Part shown: positions 22,841 to 33,410 of the stretch, piece by piece
How the letters are laid out: each line of letters opens with the position of its first letter
Position numbering within the stretch: position 1 is the stretch's first letter
From: Adenophora triphylla var. japonica
Taxonomy: Eukaryota; Streptophyta; Magnoliopsida; Asterales; Campanulaceae
Assembly: GCA_022495995.1 (NCBI GenBank)
Contig: JAFEMH010001240.1
Coordinates: 250,001 to 314,000 of the forward strand
Reading direction: 5' to 3'
DNA length: 64,000 bases
The notes under the pieces: generated by a model
What the model was told of the DNA's origin: nothing
Database searches by the model: none
Seen by the model: only the letters and a program-made list of their open reading frames with translations
Position numbers and translations under genes: made by a program

Positions 22841-24854
22841 TTTTACATTAAAAATGAATGAAAATGATGAAATTTGCTTGTATTTGAGTAAAAAAAAAAA
22901 GGTCTTTTTTTTTTTTGCTTATAATAGTGGCCGGAGGGTGTATATTTATAATTTTTCAACTATTTTCACAAACATAAAAAAAAAACAAGCTAAGTTCAAT
23001 TAAATAATACTCCGTCTGTCCCACCTCAAATTAAATTGGAAAAGAAAAAAAAAACTCGTAGTTTATGAGAATTAAAGAGAAATATATAAAATTATAATGT
23101 TGTGATGTTGATAGTTAGATAAATATTATAAGTGGGGTATTATTTGAATAATAAGTGGGTTGATGTAACATTTTCACTTTAAACTTTTATATATGACCAA
23201 AGGGGCATGAACCTAAATTGGGAATATTCTGTTGTGATTCTTTAAATGAAAGGTTAAATAAATAAGTATCCCCACTCCGAAAAATTATTATTTTTTTATG
23301 GTAAACATAAATAATGTAAATATTAATATCAATATAATCATTAAAATATAAAAAATTGTAATTGATAAATCAATAAATGATTTATCATTAAGATTTTTTT
23401 GAAATTTACTAGATGATAAATTAGTATCATTTTATTTTATTTTAAGAAATAAAATAAATTGAATTTTGAAAAATAATTTATGTTAAATTTATTTATCCTA
23501 ATATGAAAATATAAAACTCAACTTTAAAGTTTGGGTCAGAAACTAAGCTCGAAGGAGCTTAACTCTTTATGTGGGCCTAAATAAATCCCTTGGGCCCGAC
23601 CCAACAGAAATGGCCCAGGCTTAACTTTATGTGGGCCTAAATCAATTCCTTGGTCTACCACACGATTACAATAAAAGTAATAAGAAAATGATTTCATATC
23701 ACTAAAATAAGTTAATACTACTTCCGTCCCGCCCGAAGTGTCTCAATTGGTTAATTCAAATTAAGTTTGAGTTAAACATTAATGCAAATTTAATCATCAA
23801 ATATAAATTTAAAAATTGTTACTGATAAATTATTTAATTATATATCAATAACAATTTTTAAAATTTCAATACTCTCTCTCTCTCTCTTCTAAAATAATAT
23901 TTTTATATACACTTTCGCTATCTTAAAAAGATAGTTCTATTCCTTTAAATTGTTGATTTATTTAAATTAAAAAAATAATTTAAGTTAATTTAATTTGTTA
24001 TTCCAATAAAAATTTTAAAATTATTATCAATAATTTAATCATGAACCAAATTGATTAAAAATGTGAAATTACCTGTCAGAGAGTATATAGTATTTTCCAT
24101 ATTAGTCCTTTTTTAAATATTAAAAATGGATAAGTCAAAACTAACAATTATCCCACTCATTAATCTTTACCAAAACTGTACATTTTTCTTTAGTTCATAA
24201 CATTTTGATGAAATTGGAGTTTTTTTTTTTCGTCAAAATCTTACAAAAAACGCGTTTTTTTTTAAGGTTAAAAAAAACGTATTTTGATTTTTCCCGCTAG
24301 TGTCAGTGTTAAAGTAACAAAGTGCCAGTTTAAAAAATGTCAGTGTATGTATTATTAAGTGTCAGTGTTAATATAACAAAGTGTCAGTGTAAAGAGTGTC
24401 AACGCATGTATTATTAAGTGTCATTGTTAGTACAAAAAAATGTCAGTATTATTAAGTGCCAGCGTAAAAATGATTTTTCTCTAAACTTAGAAAAAAAACA
24501 CATTTTTATGAGATCTACTTTTTTTTTTGGTTTTAATAGAATAAAATGTACTCAGCAAATGATGATTTAATTGAGTTTTTTAACGAATTTTGTTAAGTGA
24601 TTCACCAAAATAATACTTCCTTCGTCATGATTTAATGTTTTTAGTTTGACTTATCACATAAATTAAGAGAAAACAAATATTATGAGTATGAAAATTAAAA
24701 TATGAGAGAGAAAGTGGGTGAAGTTTTTTGTTGTAAAAATTACAAGTGAAACTCATTGTTAATTTTGGAAATAAATCAAACTAAGAAATTTAAACCGAAA
24801 CAAACTAAACTGGAAAGTAAAAAGTAAGTATCTTTTAGCCGGATCCTATATCTA
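22841..24854. other. AT-rich intergenic DNA with MITE debris
   Basis: No gene seen. Single Stowaway-like ends occur at about 23009 (CTCCGTCTGTCCCACC), 23725 (TTCCGTCCCGCC) and 24615. A short direct repeat of 'TTAACTTTATGTGGGCCTAA' type lies at about 23558-23641. The rest is poly-A/T-rich. Confidence 0.6.
24225..24530. mobile_element. Short relative of the 25196-26796 element
   Basis: GTCAAAATCTTACAAAAAACGCG and the next 30 bases align with the right inverted repeat of the larger element, read in reverse. A degraded mirror copy lies at about 24475-24525. Between them are five or six GTGTCAGTGTTA-like units. It looks like a deletion derivative. Confidence 0.55.
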
Positions 24855-25149
24855 CTCCCTCCGTCCCAACTCACTTAAGAAAAATTTTTATTTTGGGCGT
24901 CCCACTTCACTTAAGAATTTCTAAAATGGAAACCTTAAATCACTATTCTCTCCACTTATTCTCTCTCCTACATTATTTTAATACTCACAATACCATTATA
25001 ATTACTATTCCCTCCACTCATTCTCTCTCCTATTTAATTTTTCACACTCACAACACTTTTTCCACTCATTCTCTCTTCTAATACTATAATAATATTTCTT
25101 AATTCTCGTGCCATTTCAAAATTTCCTAAGTGGGCTGAAACGGAGGGAG
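24855..25149. mobile_element. Stowaway-type MITE (295 bp)
   Basis: CTCCCTCCGTCCCAACTCAC at the left, ...GCTGAAACGGAGGGAG at the right, TA duplications. Confidence 0.87.
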
Positions 25150-25195
25150 TATATCAATGAAATTGAAATATTGGGGCCCATTTGAAAAAAAAATA

Positions 25196-26796
25196 CTCCC
25201 TCCGCCTCATTCGAAAATTCACAAAGTTGTCATTTCACGATAATTAAGGAGAGCGTATAATGAAGTAAATGTTGTGAGTATGAAAAGTGATGTAGGAGAG
25301 ATAAAGTAGGGTAGGAAATAGTTAGTGTATAGTTATTGTGAGTATGACAATTGAGTCCCAGGAATAAATAAATATTAAAAAGTTTCCATTAATAGCGTAT
25401 CTTTTTAGAGTTGGTCTTATAAAAAACTAGTTTTTTCTTAAGATAAGGAAAAACGTGTTTTCAAAATAAACGGTGGCAATTTTGTAATTACTGGCAACCA
25501 TGTTCAAAATAAACGGTGGCATTTTCGTAATTAATGGTTCCTTATTTTGCCGCTTTGTTTAACAAACTGCAACAGCGATTGACAAAGCCGCTAAGATATG
25601 TAACAAAGTCAGCCAATAAAAGTGTCGAAGCTTAACAAAGTGCCAGCCAGAACCTGGCATCGGCACTTTGTTAAACCGAAATCACTACTTTTACACTTGG
25701 CCACTTTTAAATACATTTAATCGACACTCTTCACACTCGGCACTCACACTAACACCGGCACTTTGTTACACAAATATTTTGCCGGCTCTCAAAAATACAA
25801 GCACCGGCATTCAAAAATACATGGACCGGCATTTGAAAACACATTTACCGGCACTCAAAATGCATATACCGGCACTCAAAAACACCGATAATTATTTTTG
25901 CCGATATTCAAAAAATATGAACCGGCATTCGAAAAACATGGATCGGCATTCAAAATTACAAGAATGGCATTCAAAAATACATTGACACTCGCTACACACT
26001 TACCGGCACTCTATTATACACTAACTGGCACTCCAAAATACATGGACTGGCACTCCAAAACACATACACTGGCATCTAATTACCCAGTCCACCAATGCAT
26101 CAAATTCTCAAACTGGTACTCAAATACTTATAAACTGGCATTTCAAAACTAAAGAACTGGCATTCAAAAACCAGAGCACTGGCCTACAAAAATCAGAAAT
26201 AAAAACAGAGAAGCTTAGGGTTTGAAGTTCGAACATAAACCAATTCCCGAGTTTGAATTCGAACAAAAACCAATTCCCGAGTTTGAATTTCCTCAGTTAC
26301 AACCGAATTCAATCTTGGATTTCACTTCCAAAGAAACTCACCTCGTAAAAAATGAAGTGATCGAGATCAATTCTACGAGAAACTAACGAAAATCACCAAA
26401 ATTAATGATATCTCCACCGCTACCACAATGGGCCGAGGATTCGACGCAAGCACCCAATTAGCTGCGCGGTCGCAATGTGAGGTCATGTGGCGAAAGACAA
26501 AGTCAAAAGCGCGCGGGAGCAAGACGGGCAATGACGATCGTCCCGACGAGGAGTTTTTAAAGCTTTTCGTATGAGCAAATCCACCTTCAATTTCATTTGC
26601 GGTGAAGAAGAAGGCTTTGCGTTTAGTGAAAGAAAGACCGTGAGGAGAGAGAGACGCCCCGCCTTTGTTTAAAACACGTTTTTTGTTAAGTTAACAAAAA
26701 ACGCGTTTTTTATAAGTTTTTGACATCTTTTTAAATGGAACTGTCGTGTCAAAATGAAAATTTGTACATTTTCGAATTTCAATGAGACGAAGGGAG
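25196..26796. mobile_element. 1.6 kb non-autonomous element with Stowaway-like ends and internal inverted repeats
   Basis: Outer ends CTCCCTCCGCCTCATT and rc CTCCCTTCGTCTCATT are flanked by TA. An inner pair of about 46 bp (25426-25471 and 26671-26716) is also inverted: CTTATAAAAAAC..GTTTTTT...AAAAACGTGTTTT. It contains a stem (TTAACAAAGTGCC / GGCACTTTGTTAA, 25633-25674), an array of degenerate 20-bp repeats, and a GC-richer block (26216-26660). No transposase. Confidence 0.6.
25640..26190 (+). repeat. Degenerate ~20-bp repeat array (ACCGGCAYTCAAAAATACA)
   Basis: About 25 units of ACCGGCACTCAAAAATACAT-like sequence, with the consensus drifting from ACCGGCA to ACTGGCA rightward. Spacers are not conserved in length, and it is not a CRISPR. 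The open frame through it is repeat-driven. Confidence 0.75.
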
Positions 26797-27014
26797 TACG
26801 TACGTGTCAATATTTGGACCCTTGATTGCAATTTGCTTTTTTTATTTTAAATAATTTAAATCAACTTGATAAACCAAAACCATTAAATTAATGTATTATA
26901 CAGTTGTAAATTAATCCTAAAAAATGAAAGTGGCAACAAAAGGCTGACAAATAGTGATTGGACACCTGCACCTAATCAGTAAAGATCGTTCGTTGGTTGG
27001 CATAGAAACAGCAA

Positions 27015-27182
27015 ACTCCACAACCTCTCTCTCCTCTCTCTCTCTCTCTCTCTCCTTTTTTCTATTTCACAATTTTTTGGGAGAGAGACGGAGGAACGAT
27101 CCTTCGTAATCTCTTCTTCAGTTCCTCCATCTCTCCCCTCTCTCAATCTCTCCCTCCTACGATCTTCATCTCTCCCTCTTCG
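27015..27182 (+). promoter_or_regulatory. SAP gene 5' UTR exon 1
   Basis: CT-rich leader with a (CT)n microsatellite at about 27025-27058. It ends CTCCCTCTTCG at a GT donor (27183, GTAAACCGTT). The transcription start is approximate. The end of this exon and the following intron align with the PRELI gene leader (35014 and leftwards on the minus strand). Confidence 0.65.
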
Positions 27183-27332
27183 GTAAACCGTTATAAATTC
27201 TATTTATACTTTCTTTATATGTGTTTTGTGTTCTTGGATGAATGAAAATGCTTAGTATTTGTTCAATTTCAATTGATTTTCTTTGATGGGTTCTTTTAAT
27301 TTTTGAATTCTGGTATTAATGATTGGTAATAG

Positions 27333-27385
27333 GAGCTCATCTGGTGCGAGATCTAGCCAAAAGGGGTTGTTGTCCTGGCCAACAG
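27333..27385 (+). promoter_or_regulatory. SAP gene untranslated mini-exon 2 (53 nt)
   Basis: Bounded by TTGGTAATAG (acceptor) and CCAACAG|GTTAGGG (donor). It contains GAGCTCATCTGG and GGGGTTGTTGTCCTGG. By hand alignment about 39 of 54 positions match the PRELI leader mini-exon at 34813-34866. Assigned as 5' UTR because the CDS lies entirely in the next exon. No transcript data were available. Confidence 0.7.
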
Positions 27386-29032
27386 GTTAGGGTTTTCTCT
27401 CTCTTTTTTGATTTACAAAATTTGTCAATTTTGTGTTTGGGTTTTCCTTTTACTTTTTTCTGGGTATGTAATTTATGGATGGTTAAGATTGAAAAGTTTT
27501 GATCTTTATAGTTTATTTGATTGGATTTTGATTTGCCTTCTTTGATCTTTCAGTAACTTGTTTTATTTGTTTGAAATGTAAGATTATATGCTTGATTTAA
27601 ATTAGTATTGTTCCTCTTTTGGCTTGGGAAGTTGATATTTAAGGTAAAGATGTTGCATTTGATTACATATATAGATATTATCATTTTATTTTGAAAGATT
27701 CATCTGAAACCGAAGTTACTTTTCTTCTCTGTTATTCTTATAATTGGGTCTCATTATTTTCAGTCACGAGAGCATATAGATTTGACTTCCGTAATAATCA
27801 TATTTTTTTGGAAGTTACATTTTCCTTCTAGTGTGTGTGGGTGTGTGTGAATGTTGGAGCTAATAAGATCACTGCAAGACATTTTTCTCACCTTCTCGAG
27901 CTTAGGCTCTCTTCAAAGCAAGTTTCCTCACTTTTTATATCAGCTTTTGAAAGGGGATAGCTTAGGACCATGGCGGCCAAGGACCATTGCTACTTTTGAA
28001 CAAACAACCGTATTTGTAACTTAATTTTATATTTTATCTATGAATGTTTTGGTCACTCATTTTGGGACGGATGGAGTATTCATTTTTAGTGTGTTTCCAT
28101 GAACATGTTCACTTTTGCTCAGAGTTACCATCTTATCCTTTTGATTATTAGCTAATAGGTCCACTTCAGTGGGGGCAACATTGGAAAGGAGAACAAGTAT
28201 TGATATTAAATAGATCCAATTCATTTTTCTTAGTTTGTTTACTGGGTCAAAAACCACCCTTAAGGAACAAGTGCGTTCACTCTAGGGATGAAACATATTC
28301 TGAATCATCATTTGAAGATATGATGGGGATAACATAGCTAGGCGCACTAATACTACTCGAGTGTTGCATGTAGGTGTTTATTTTACCCAAATACTCGAGT
28401 GATGCCAAGATGCTTGTATCAAATTGTGGAGGTAAACAAGGTTATGGAAATTGTAGGCATCTTTCCAAAGATGGACTTTTTGTGTAGAAATTTGAAAATT
28501 GCGCTCTTTGATCAGAACAGAGAATGGAATACATGCAATGACTATAGCATCTAACTACTTGACATTATGCTTTTTCCATGTCCTCTCTTTTGATAAAAAT
28601 ATTTGAACCTCGAATAGCATGCAACTCTTATGACATTATTACTCTTTCACGCCTACTCTTTTGATACAAGTATTTGTTCATCCTAAACTCATAGGAATTT
28701 GTTTAGACCTCGTACATTATATGCTTCCGGAACGCTTTCCTACTTAACATCATATATGTGCCATTTATGATGACATTCTTAAGATACTGACTGATGATCT
28801 GTAAAGTTCCTATTCTCAATTATTAGCATGTTATGTGTAAAATATGGTGTTGATAAAGCTTCTTTCTTTGTGTGTCCAAGAAGCACGTTCCACCTTCCTT
28901 GGATCGTCCATTGGTAATTGGGATCGGATAATTTTACTCTTATATCGCCTTTCTTTTATTTTGAACCTTTCTCTTGGTTGTTGGATTTTCTTTTTTAATG
29001 GTGAATAGGACGTGATTTCCAGCCTTGTTTTA

Positions 29033-29128
29033 CTCCCTCTGTCCCAAATCCAAAAAAAATTCAAATTTACTCTTGATCAAGAGCAAATTTGAAAACTTTT
29101 TGGACATTCATTTTGGGACAGAGGGAAT
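29033..29128. mobile_element. Short Stowaway-type MITE in the last SAP 5' UTR intron
   Basis: CTCCCTCTGTCCCAAATC and rc TTTTGGGACAGAGGGA ends. The core is a palindrome around CTTGATCAAGAG. It ends about 30 nt before the splice acceptor at 29157. Confidence 0.75.
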
Positions 29129-29177
29129 AGTATTTAAGGTTGTCTACTGAATTTGCAGCAGAAGAAGAGCTGACACG

Positions 29178-29726
29178 ATGGAGCATGATGAGACAGGATG
29201 CCAAGCCCCTCCAGAGGGTCCAATTTTGTGCCTCAACAACTGTGGTTTCTTCGGAAGTGCGGCCACCATGAATATGTGCTCAAAGTGCCACAAGGACTTA
29301 ATGATGAAAGACCAACAGGCTAAACTTGCTGCCTCATCCATTGAAAATATCGTCAATGGCTCAACAAATGGCAGCAGCAGCAGCAGCAGCAGTGATAAAG
29401 AACCTATTGTTGCAGCCACCGTGAATGTACAAGTTGATGAGGCAGTAGTACAAACCAAGGCCATCTCTCTGCCAACTCCACCAGAAGAAGCTTCTAGCTC
29501 CGAAGATAGTATCGGAACAAAACCCAAGGTGGGTCCCAGTCGCTGCAGTTCTTGCAAGAAACGTGTAGGTTTAACTGGATTCAAATGTAAATGTGGCCAA
29601 CTTTTCTGTGGATCACATCGTTACTCGGACAAGCACGATTGCCCCTTTGATTACCGTACTGCTGGTAAGGATGCTATTGCCAAGGCTAATCCTGTTGTAA
29701 AGGCAGAAAAGCTCCACAAAATCTAG
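29178..29726 (+). CDS. SAP: A20/AN1 zinc-finger stress-associated protein
   Basis: 182 residues, complete and intronless in the coding part, as is usual for plant SAPs. The N-terminal A20 finger has Cys18, Cys22, Cys34 and Cys37 ([20 protein letters not shown]). A Ser-rich and acidic linker follows (residues 62-110, seven serines at 66-72). The C-terminal AN1 finger has Cys123, Cys126, Cys137, Cys139, Cys144, His147, His153 and Cys155 (CSSCKKR...[12 protein letters not shown]). All metal ligands are present. In the family these are cytoplasmic/nuclear ubiquitin-binding proteins, some with E3-ligase or redox-sensing roles, acting in abiotic stress responses. The ATG at 29178 is 19 nt after the splice acceptor (29157-29158) and is the first in the exon. 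Two upstream UTR introns (27183-27332 and 27386-29158) suggest intron-mediated control. Confidence 0.95.
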   Translation: MEHDETGCQAPPEGPILCLNNCGFFGSAATMNMCSKCHKDLMMKDQQAKLAASSIENIVNGSTNGSSSSSSSDKEPIVAATVNVQVDEAVVQTKAISLPTPPEEASSSEDSIGTKPKVGPSRCSSCKKRVGLTGFKCKCGQLFCGSHRYSDKHDCPFDYRTAGKDAIAKANPVVKAEKLHKI

Positions 29727-30090
29727 AATAACAGAAGCAAGTTTTTCAATGTGCAAACTTTGATGCTTCTCTCCAAGGGACAGACATCGGCATATTTCCA
29801 AAAAAAGAAGGGCGGAATGGACATTTCTGCAAGTCGAATAACTCTTTATATCTTGGGATGGTAAGAATGTCCATGCTGGCCCTGCAGTGTCATTTTTTAA
29901 GTCTTTCTATTTACTGGTTTGGTGAATTTTTAGTCTTTGATTTACTGGTTTGACAGACATTGTTGGGTTGTTTTTGTAAGTTTGTCATTGTGGTTTTCTA
30001 TGGGAACTTCAGTTGTAGTGAATTGTGGGAGTTTTATGCCCAGTTTCATATTTTGTAAATTATGGTTTCAAACTTCTTTTTATTAGCTTA
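29727..30090 (+). other. SAP gene 3' UTR and downstream region
   Basis: T-rich sequence after the TAG with several TTTGTAA/TTGTAAAT stretches (to about 30060), consistent with a plant 3' end. The exact polyadenylation site is not determined. Confidence 0.5.
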
Positions 30091-32600
30091 TCTACTTAAG
30101 TCTTCCTTATTTTTATACTCTCCGTCCCATAATAAATGTTATTAGGCGGTACCGCTTGAGCTTGAGCTCTTTGACCACGTCAATCTTCAAGTGCGCTTCG
30201 AGATGAGATTTTGTTAAGCATGCTACTGACAAGCTTTAAACCTGTATACATCAGTCGTCGGGTACTAGATTTCACCTGAACCTGATTTGTCGTTGAGGGT
30301 TGTATTTCACTTGAGCGACTCTCATCCCAAAAACAAATACGTATATACGGAGTGTATCTATCTATAAGTCAATCTCTCTGAGAGAGGGATTGATTAAGAG
30401 GGCTGTTGGGTTTGATTGGCGACGAAGAAATCATTGGCTCAAATCAACGGAGGAAGGCAACCACCCTCAAAGAACCATCAAAAATTCCCTCCGGAGCCTC
30501 ATTCTGTTTGAGCTTGCTTTCACTCACCAAAGGTCTAAAAGGGCGCCAGATTTAGGGTTCTGATCCGAAAGGGCTGGGTTCAAATCCCATATCTGTCAAT
30601 ATAATTTGAAAAGGATTAATTCCACAATGCTCCTCCAACCAGATCAATTCACTTGAAAGAAAAGGATTTCATCCAAAGGATGCAAGAAAAATGAGAAGGG
30701 AGGCTCAGATCTGTTTAACCATGTCAGGTCAAGTGGGTAACACCACCATGGCTGCAAATACCTCCGACCGAGGATTGCCCCGCCAAGATACGGATAATCT
30801 CACTCGCCCGATCCAACTCAGAACCCAATTATATATCATCACAGTCTCTATATCTTCATGTTTCCATACCTTTTTCCAACCTCCCGAAATGATCTTCCCA
30901 CTTTATTATATATATACACACACAAAAGGGTTGTTGATTTTTGGTGGAAATCATAGGCGATGAACAGAGGGGGGCAACCACCCTTAGAAACATCCCTTTC
31001 CTCTGCAACCTCATTCCTTCTTCTGAGTTTCATTATATAACATATTTGTCTCAATGATGTATATATTGGCGAGGGCAAAAAAGAAGCAAAAAGAAAGGGT
31101 TGGGTCTGTCAGAAAGCTGCTTGACCATCCCGACCACAGGTGGCCAAGAACGATCATCTGCTGCCCAGAGGTCCAAGGACCACAAGGGCTGCTAATCACG
31201 CTCTGGTCAAGCAACCATTGTTCATCCACCAGACTTAGGTTCACTGTCTCCTTAGAAATCAAGGATACAGAGGTACGATCCTATAGAACAGATCCTGTTC
31301 AAGTAAGGTCGTGACATCCAGTCCTACTGAAGGGTTTTAAATACTGTGCTAAAGTTTCGTTTCTTGTCGATGTGGGATAGCGTCTGACCTTGTTTTATCT
31401 TCACATAACATAATTTGACCAAGTCAGTTCAACTTCCCATATAAGAGTTACTCCATTATTTGTTTGTTTCTGCAAGTTATAATTAACTCCATCAATCTTA
31501 TTTTAACTTAGTAATTATCAATTAAAACGACACCCTTCGCATGGAGACTGGAGAGGTTATCGTATCTAAGCGCTTTATTACAACTCGGCTATATATCCAT
31601 CTTAGGATCAATGTTGTCTTCAATAAAGGAAGCTCTCTTGCTAGCTTGAAACTAATCCCTTCTTCTGTCAGCATCCCATCAAAGATCTTCTCTATGTCGG
31701 GCAAGAAATGATCTCCAATAGTTACTCCCTCCTCACGCGTTATGAGTCCATTATTTACTTTTTGGACGTTCCGTATTAAGTGAGAGGCACTCAACATCAG
31801 AGGAGGAATCATCATGGGGTGAAACATCAGAGGAGGAAAAGCTCAACAGAGCGAAACAAGGAACAACTTTGGCACCTAAATCACTTGGCCACAATACTCA
31901 GAAGTTTGCAACCGGGGTGAAACTTTTCTTATCATGAATTCCTATAAAGCTCAAACAAGGAGAACGATGTTTCCTAAATTTGACGCACATTGGGTGCTGA
32001 AATTGAGATTTGGGACGCCTGATATCGGACTGCCTGAAATTGAGATTTGGGACGCCTGATATTTTGTTCCATTAATACAAGGTTATAATTTTATTTTTTT
32101 ATTCTATTTATTTATTTTTGAGCAAACCACAAAAAAAAATTAGTGCTATTGATAGAAGGAAGGCTCATTGGATTGGTTTCGCAACTTCACTGGCCAAACC
32201 TCCATGCGCCATACCCTCTCTTCGGTACAACTGGCATAGTCGATCATTTCTTCATCGGCTTCCTTGGCCTGAATTCACAATTAGAAAAGAGATGGGCCTT
32301 CATATAGGTCGGAGGCTCACCCCATATATCAATAGCAGATCCATTTCTTAACCTACAACAATGATATTTTCATCTAAATTTTGAGACGTTCAGATTTCAC
32401 AAGGAAAATTTGGACACTGCCTCATTTCGGCATTTAAGAATTTTCACCCCGGATAATATTTTTTTCGTTGAGCACTTGATTTAAATAATCTGTGTTAACG
32501 AGTAAACGTTCACGATGCATTTCCAAATCGGGGTTATCCATCTTATTATCCATCTTATTGTTAATTGATCAGGGCACCGAAACTGATGCATCAAAATGCT
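30091..32600. other. Intergenic region between the SAP and PRELI genes
   Basis: No complete gene recognised. A single MITE-like end is at about 30117. A roughly 100-bp imperfect direct repeat (GCAACCACCCT...CCTCATTCT: 30388-30515 and 30925-31025) flanks the tRNA-like sequence. A 28-bp direct repeat (TGAAATTGAGATTTGGGACG...) occurs at 31997 and 32036. A 101-codon open frame on the minus strand at 31522-31827 resembles nothing I recognise. Confidence 0.5.
30532..30598 (+). pseudogene. 5'-truncated tRNA-Leu(UAG)-like sequence
   Basis: Resembles the last three quarters of a plant tRNA-Leu: GGTCTAA of the D arm, an anticodon stem-loop CCAGATTTAGG with anticodon TAG, a variable arm with GATCCGAAAGGGC, a T arm with B-box GGTTCAAATCC, and 3' end ATCTGTCA. 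The 5' acceptor strand and the A-box (normally GGCCGAGTGG) are replaced by unrelated sequence, and the anticodon stem is mispaired. It is therefore a pseudogene or the head of a tRNA-derived SINE. No CCA is encoded, as normal for plants. Confidence 0.7.
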
Positions 32601-32820
32601 TATAAAGTAGCAAAACTAATGCATCTTATTGTATCACATTGTTCTTTCCCATCTTCACAAGCAAAAAAGAACAACAAAAAGGATACCAAAAATAGGAAAT
32701 AAGAAATGCAACACAACAGAGTAGCACACTTGCAGACTACTGCACTGACCACCTACAGGCCCTGCAGGGCCTAAATTATTCCTGCGATAAACCTCTCTAG
32801 TCTTTACAAAAATGGTAAAA

Positions 32821-33384
32821 TCAGAGCGAAATACCGCTTCGTGATTCAGCTTCCCTGTACTTGTTACACATCCGCTCCATCACCTCTCTACCTTTAGCAC
32901 TGTTCTGCTGAAACTTCTCCACACATTTCTGCTCAATCTTCTCCGCCATTGAAGCCAGAGCTGCCAATGGCTTAATCCTAATGCTAGTTTCCTGCCTGCA
33001 AACTGTCCACTCAGTGGGGTTCTCTGGATGTGGGTCATACCTGATCTTCTCCTCCACTTCAATGAACTTTTCAAGACTGATATTGCGAGTGGCTAGTTGC
33101 ATTGAACGAGACTTTGCATCTACAACCGTTGATTCAAGACAATGGCAGAAATCTTGACCAATGATTTTGCGAAGAAACCATGGCCCCGGAGCATGGATGG
33201 TGATTAGACGAGTAGTCAGAAGGTTTTTGGAGGTGGAATCAACCTTGTGGCTCATGGTGTCGACTTCAAGTATGTGGGACAGATGACGCTTGTTTTCTGG
33301 ATCAGAAAACTTGCGCCAAGATGCAGAGGTAACTCGCTCCCATGGGTGCTTGTAAGTGTGCTCTTGAGAGTATGCCTTAACCAT
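32821..33384 (-). CDS. PRELI/MSF1-domain protein
   Basis: 187 residues from the ATG at 33384 (MVKAYSQEHTYKHPWERVT). An upstream in-frame extension is possible but starts with a non-ATG codon inside what looks like UTR. The PRELI/MSF1 domain covers about residues 1-170, with recognisable stretches SWRKFSDPENKRHLSHILEV, PGPWFLRKIIG and STVVDAKSRSMQLATRN. The C-terminal 25 residues are helical and charged. Family members sit in the mitochondrial intermembrane space and move phosphatidic acid or phosphatidylserine between membranes, usually with a small partner protein. The frame is intact and of normal family length. The coding exon begins after an acceptor at about 33411 (TTGCTAG). A leader with two introns is predicted upstream. 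Confidence 0.92.
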   Translation of the reverse strand: MVKAYSQEHTYKHPWERVTSASWRKFSDPENKRHLSHILEVDTMSHKVDSTSKNLLTTRLITIHAPGPWFLRKIIGQDFCHCLESTVVDAKSRSMQLATRNISLEKFIEVEEKIRYDPHPENPTEWTVCRQETSIRIKPLAALASMAEKIEQKCVEKFQQNSAKGREVMERMCNKYREAESRSGISL

Positions 33385-33410
33385 TATGGTGTTTTGTTGT
33401 ACTTTACCTA

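Noticed and set aside
25668..26152. Open frames of 105 and 84 codons with repeated 'PALKNT/RHSKN' peptides
   Set aside because: Periodic translation of the 20-bp repeat array; no domain or start context.
25640..26190. CRISPR-like array of short repeats
   Set aside because: Plant nuclear DNA, repeats degenerate and without constant spacers, inside a transposon; not CRISPR.
31522..31827. Minus-strand open frame of 101 codons between the SAP and PRELI genes
   Set aside because: No recognisable family, no splice context, low-complexity surroundings; not supported as a gene.
32118..32351. 77-codon open frame on the + strand
   Set aside because: No similarity or expression signals recognised; likely chance.
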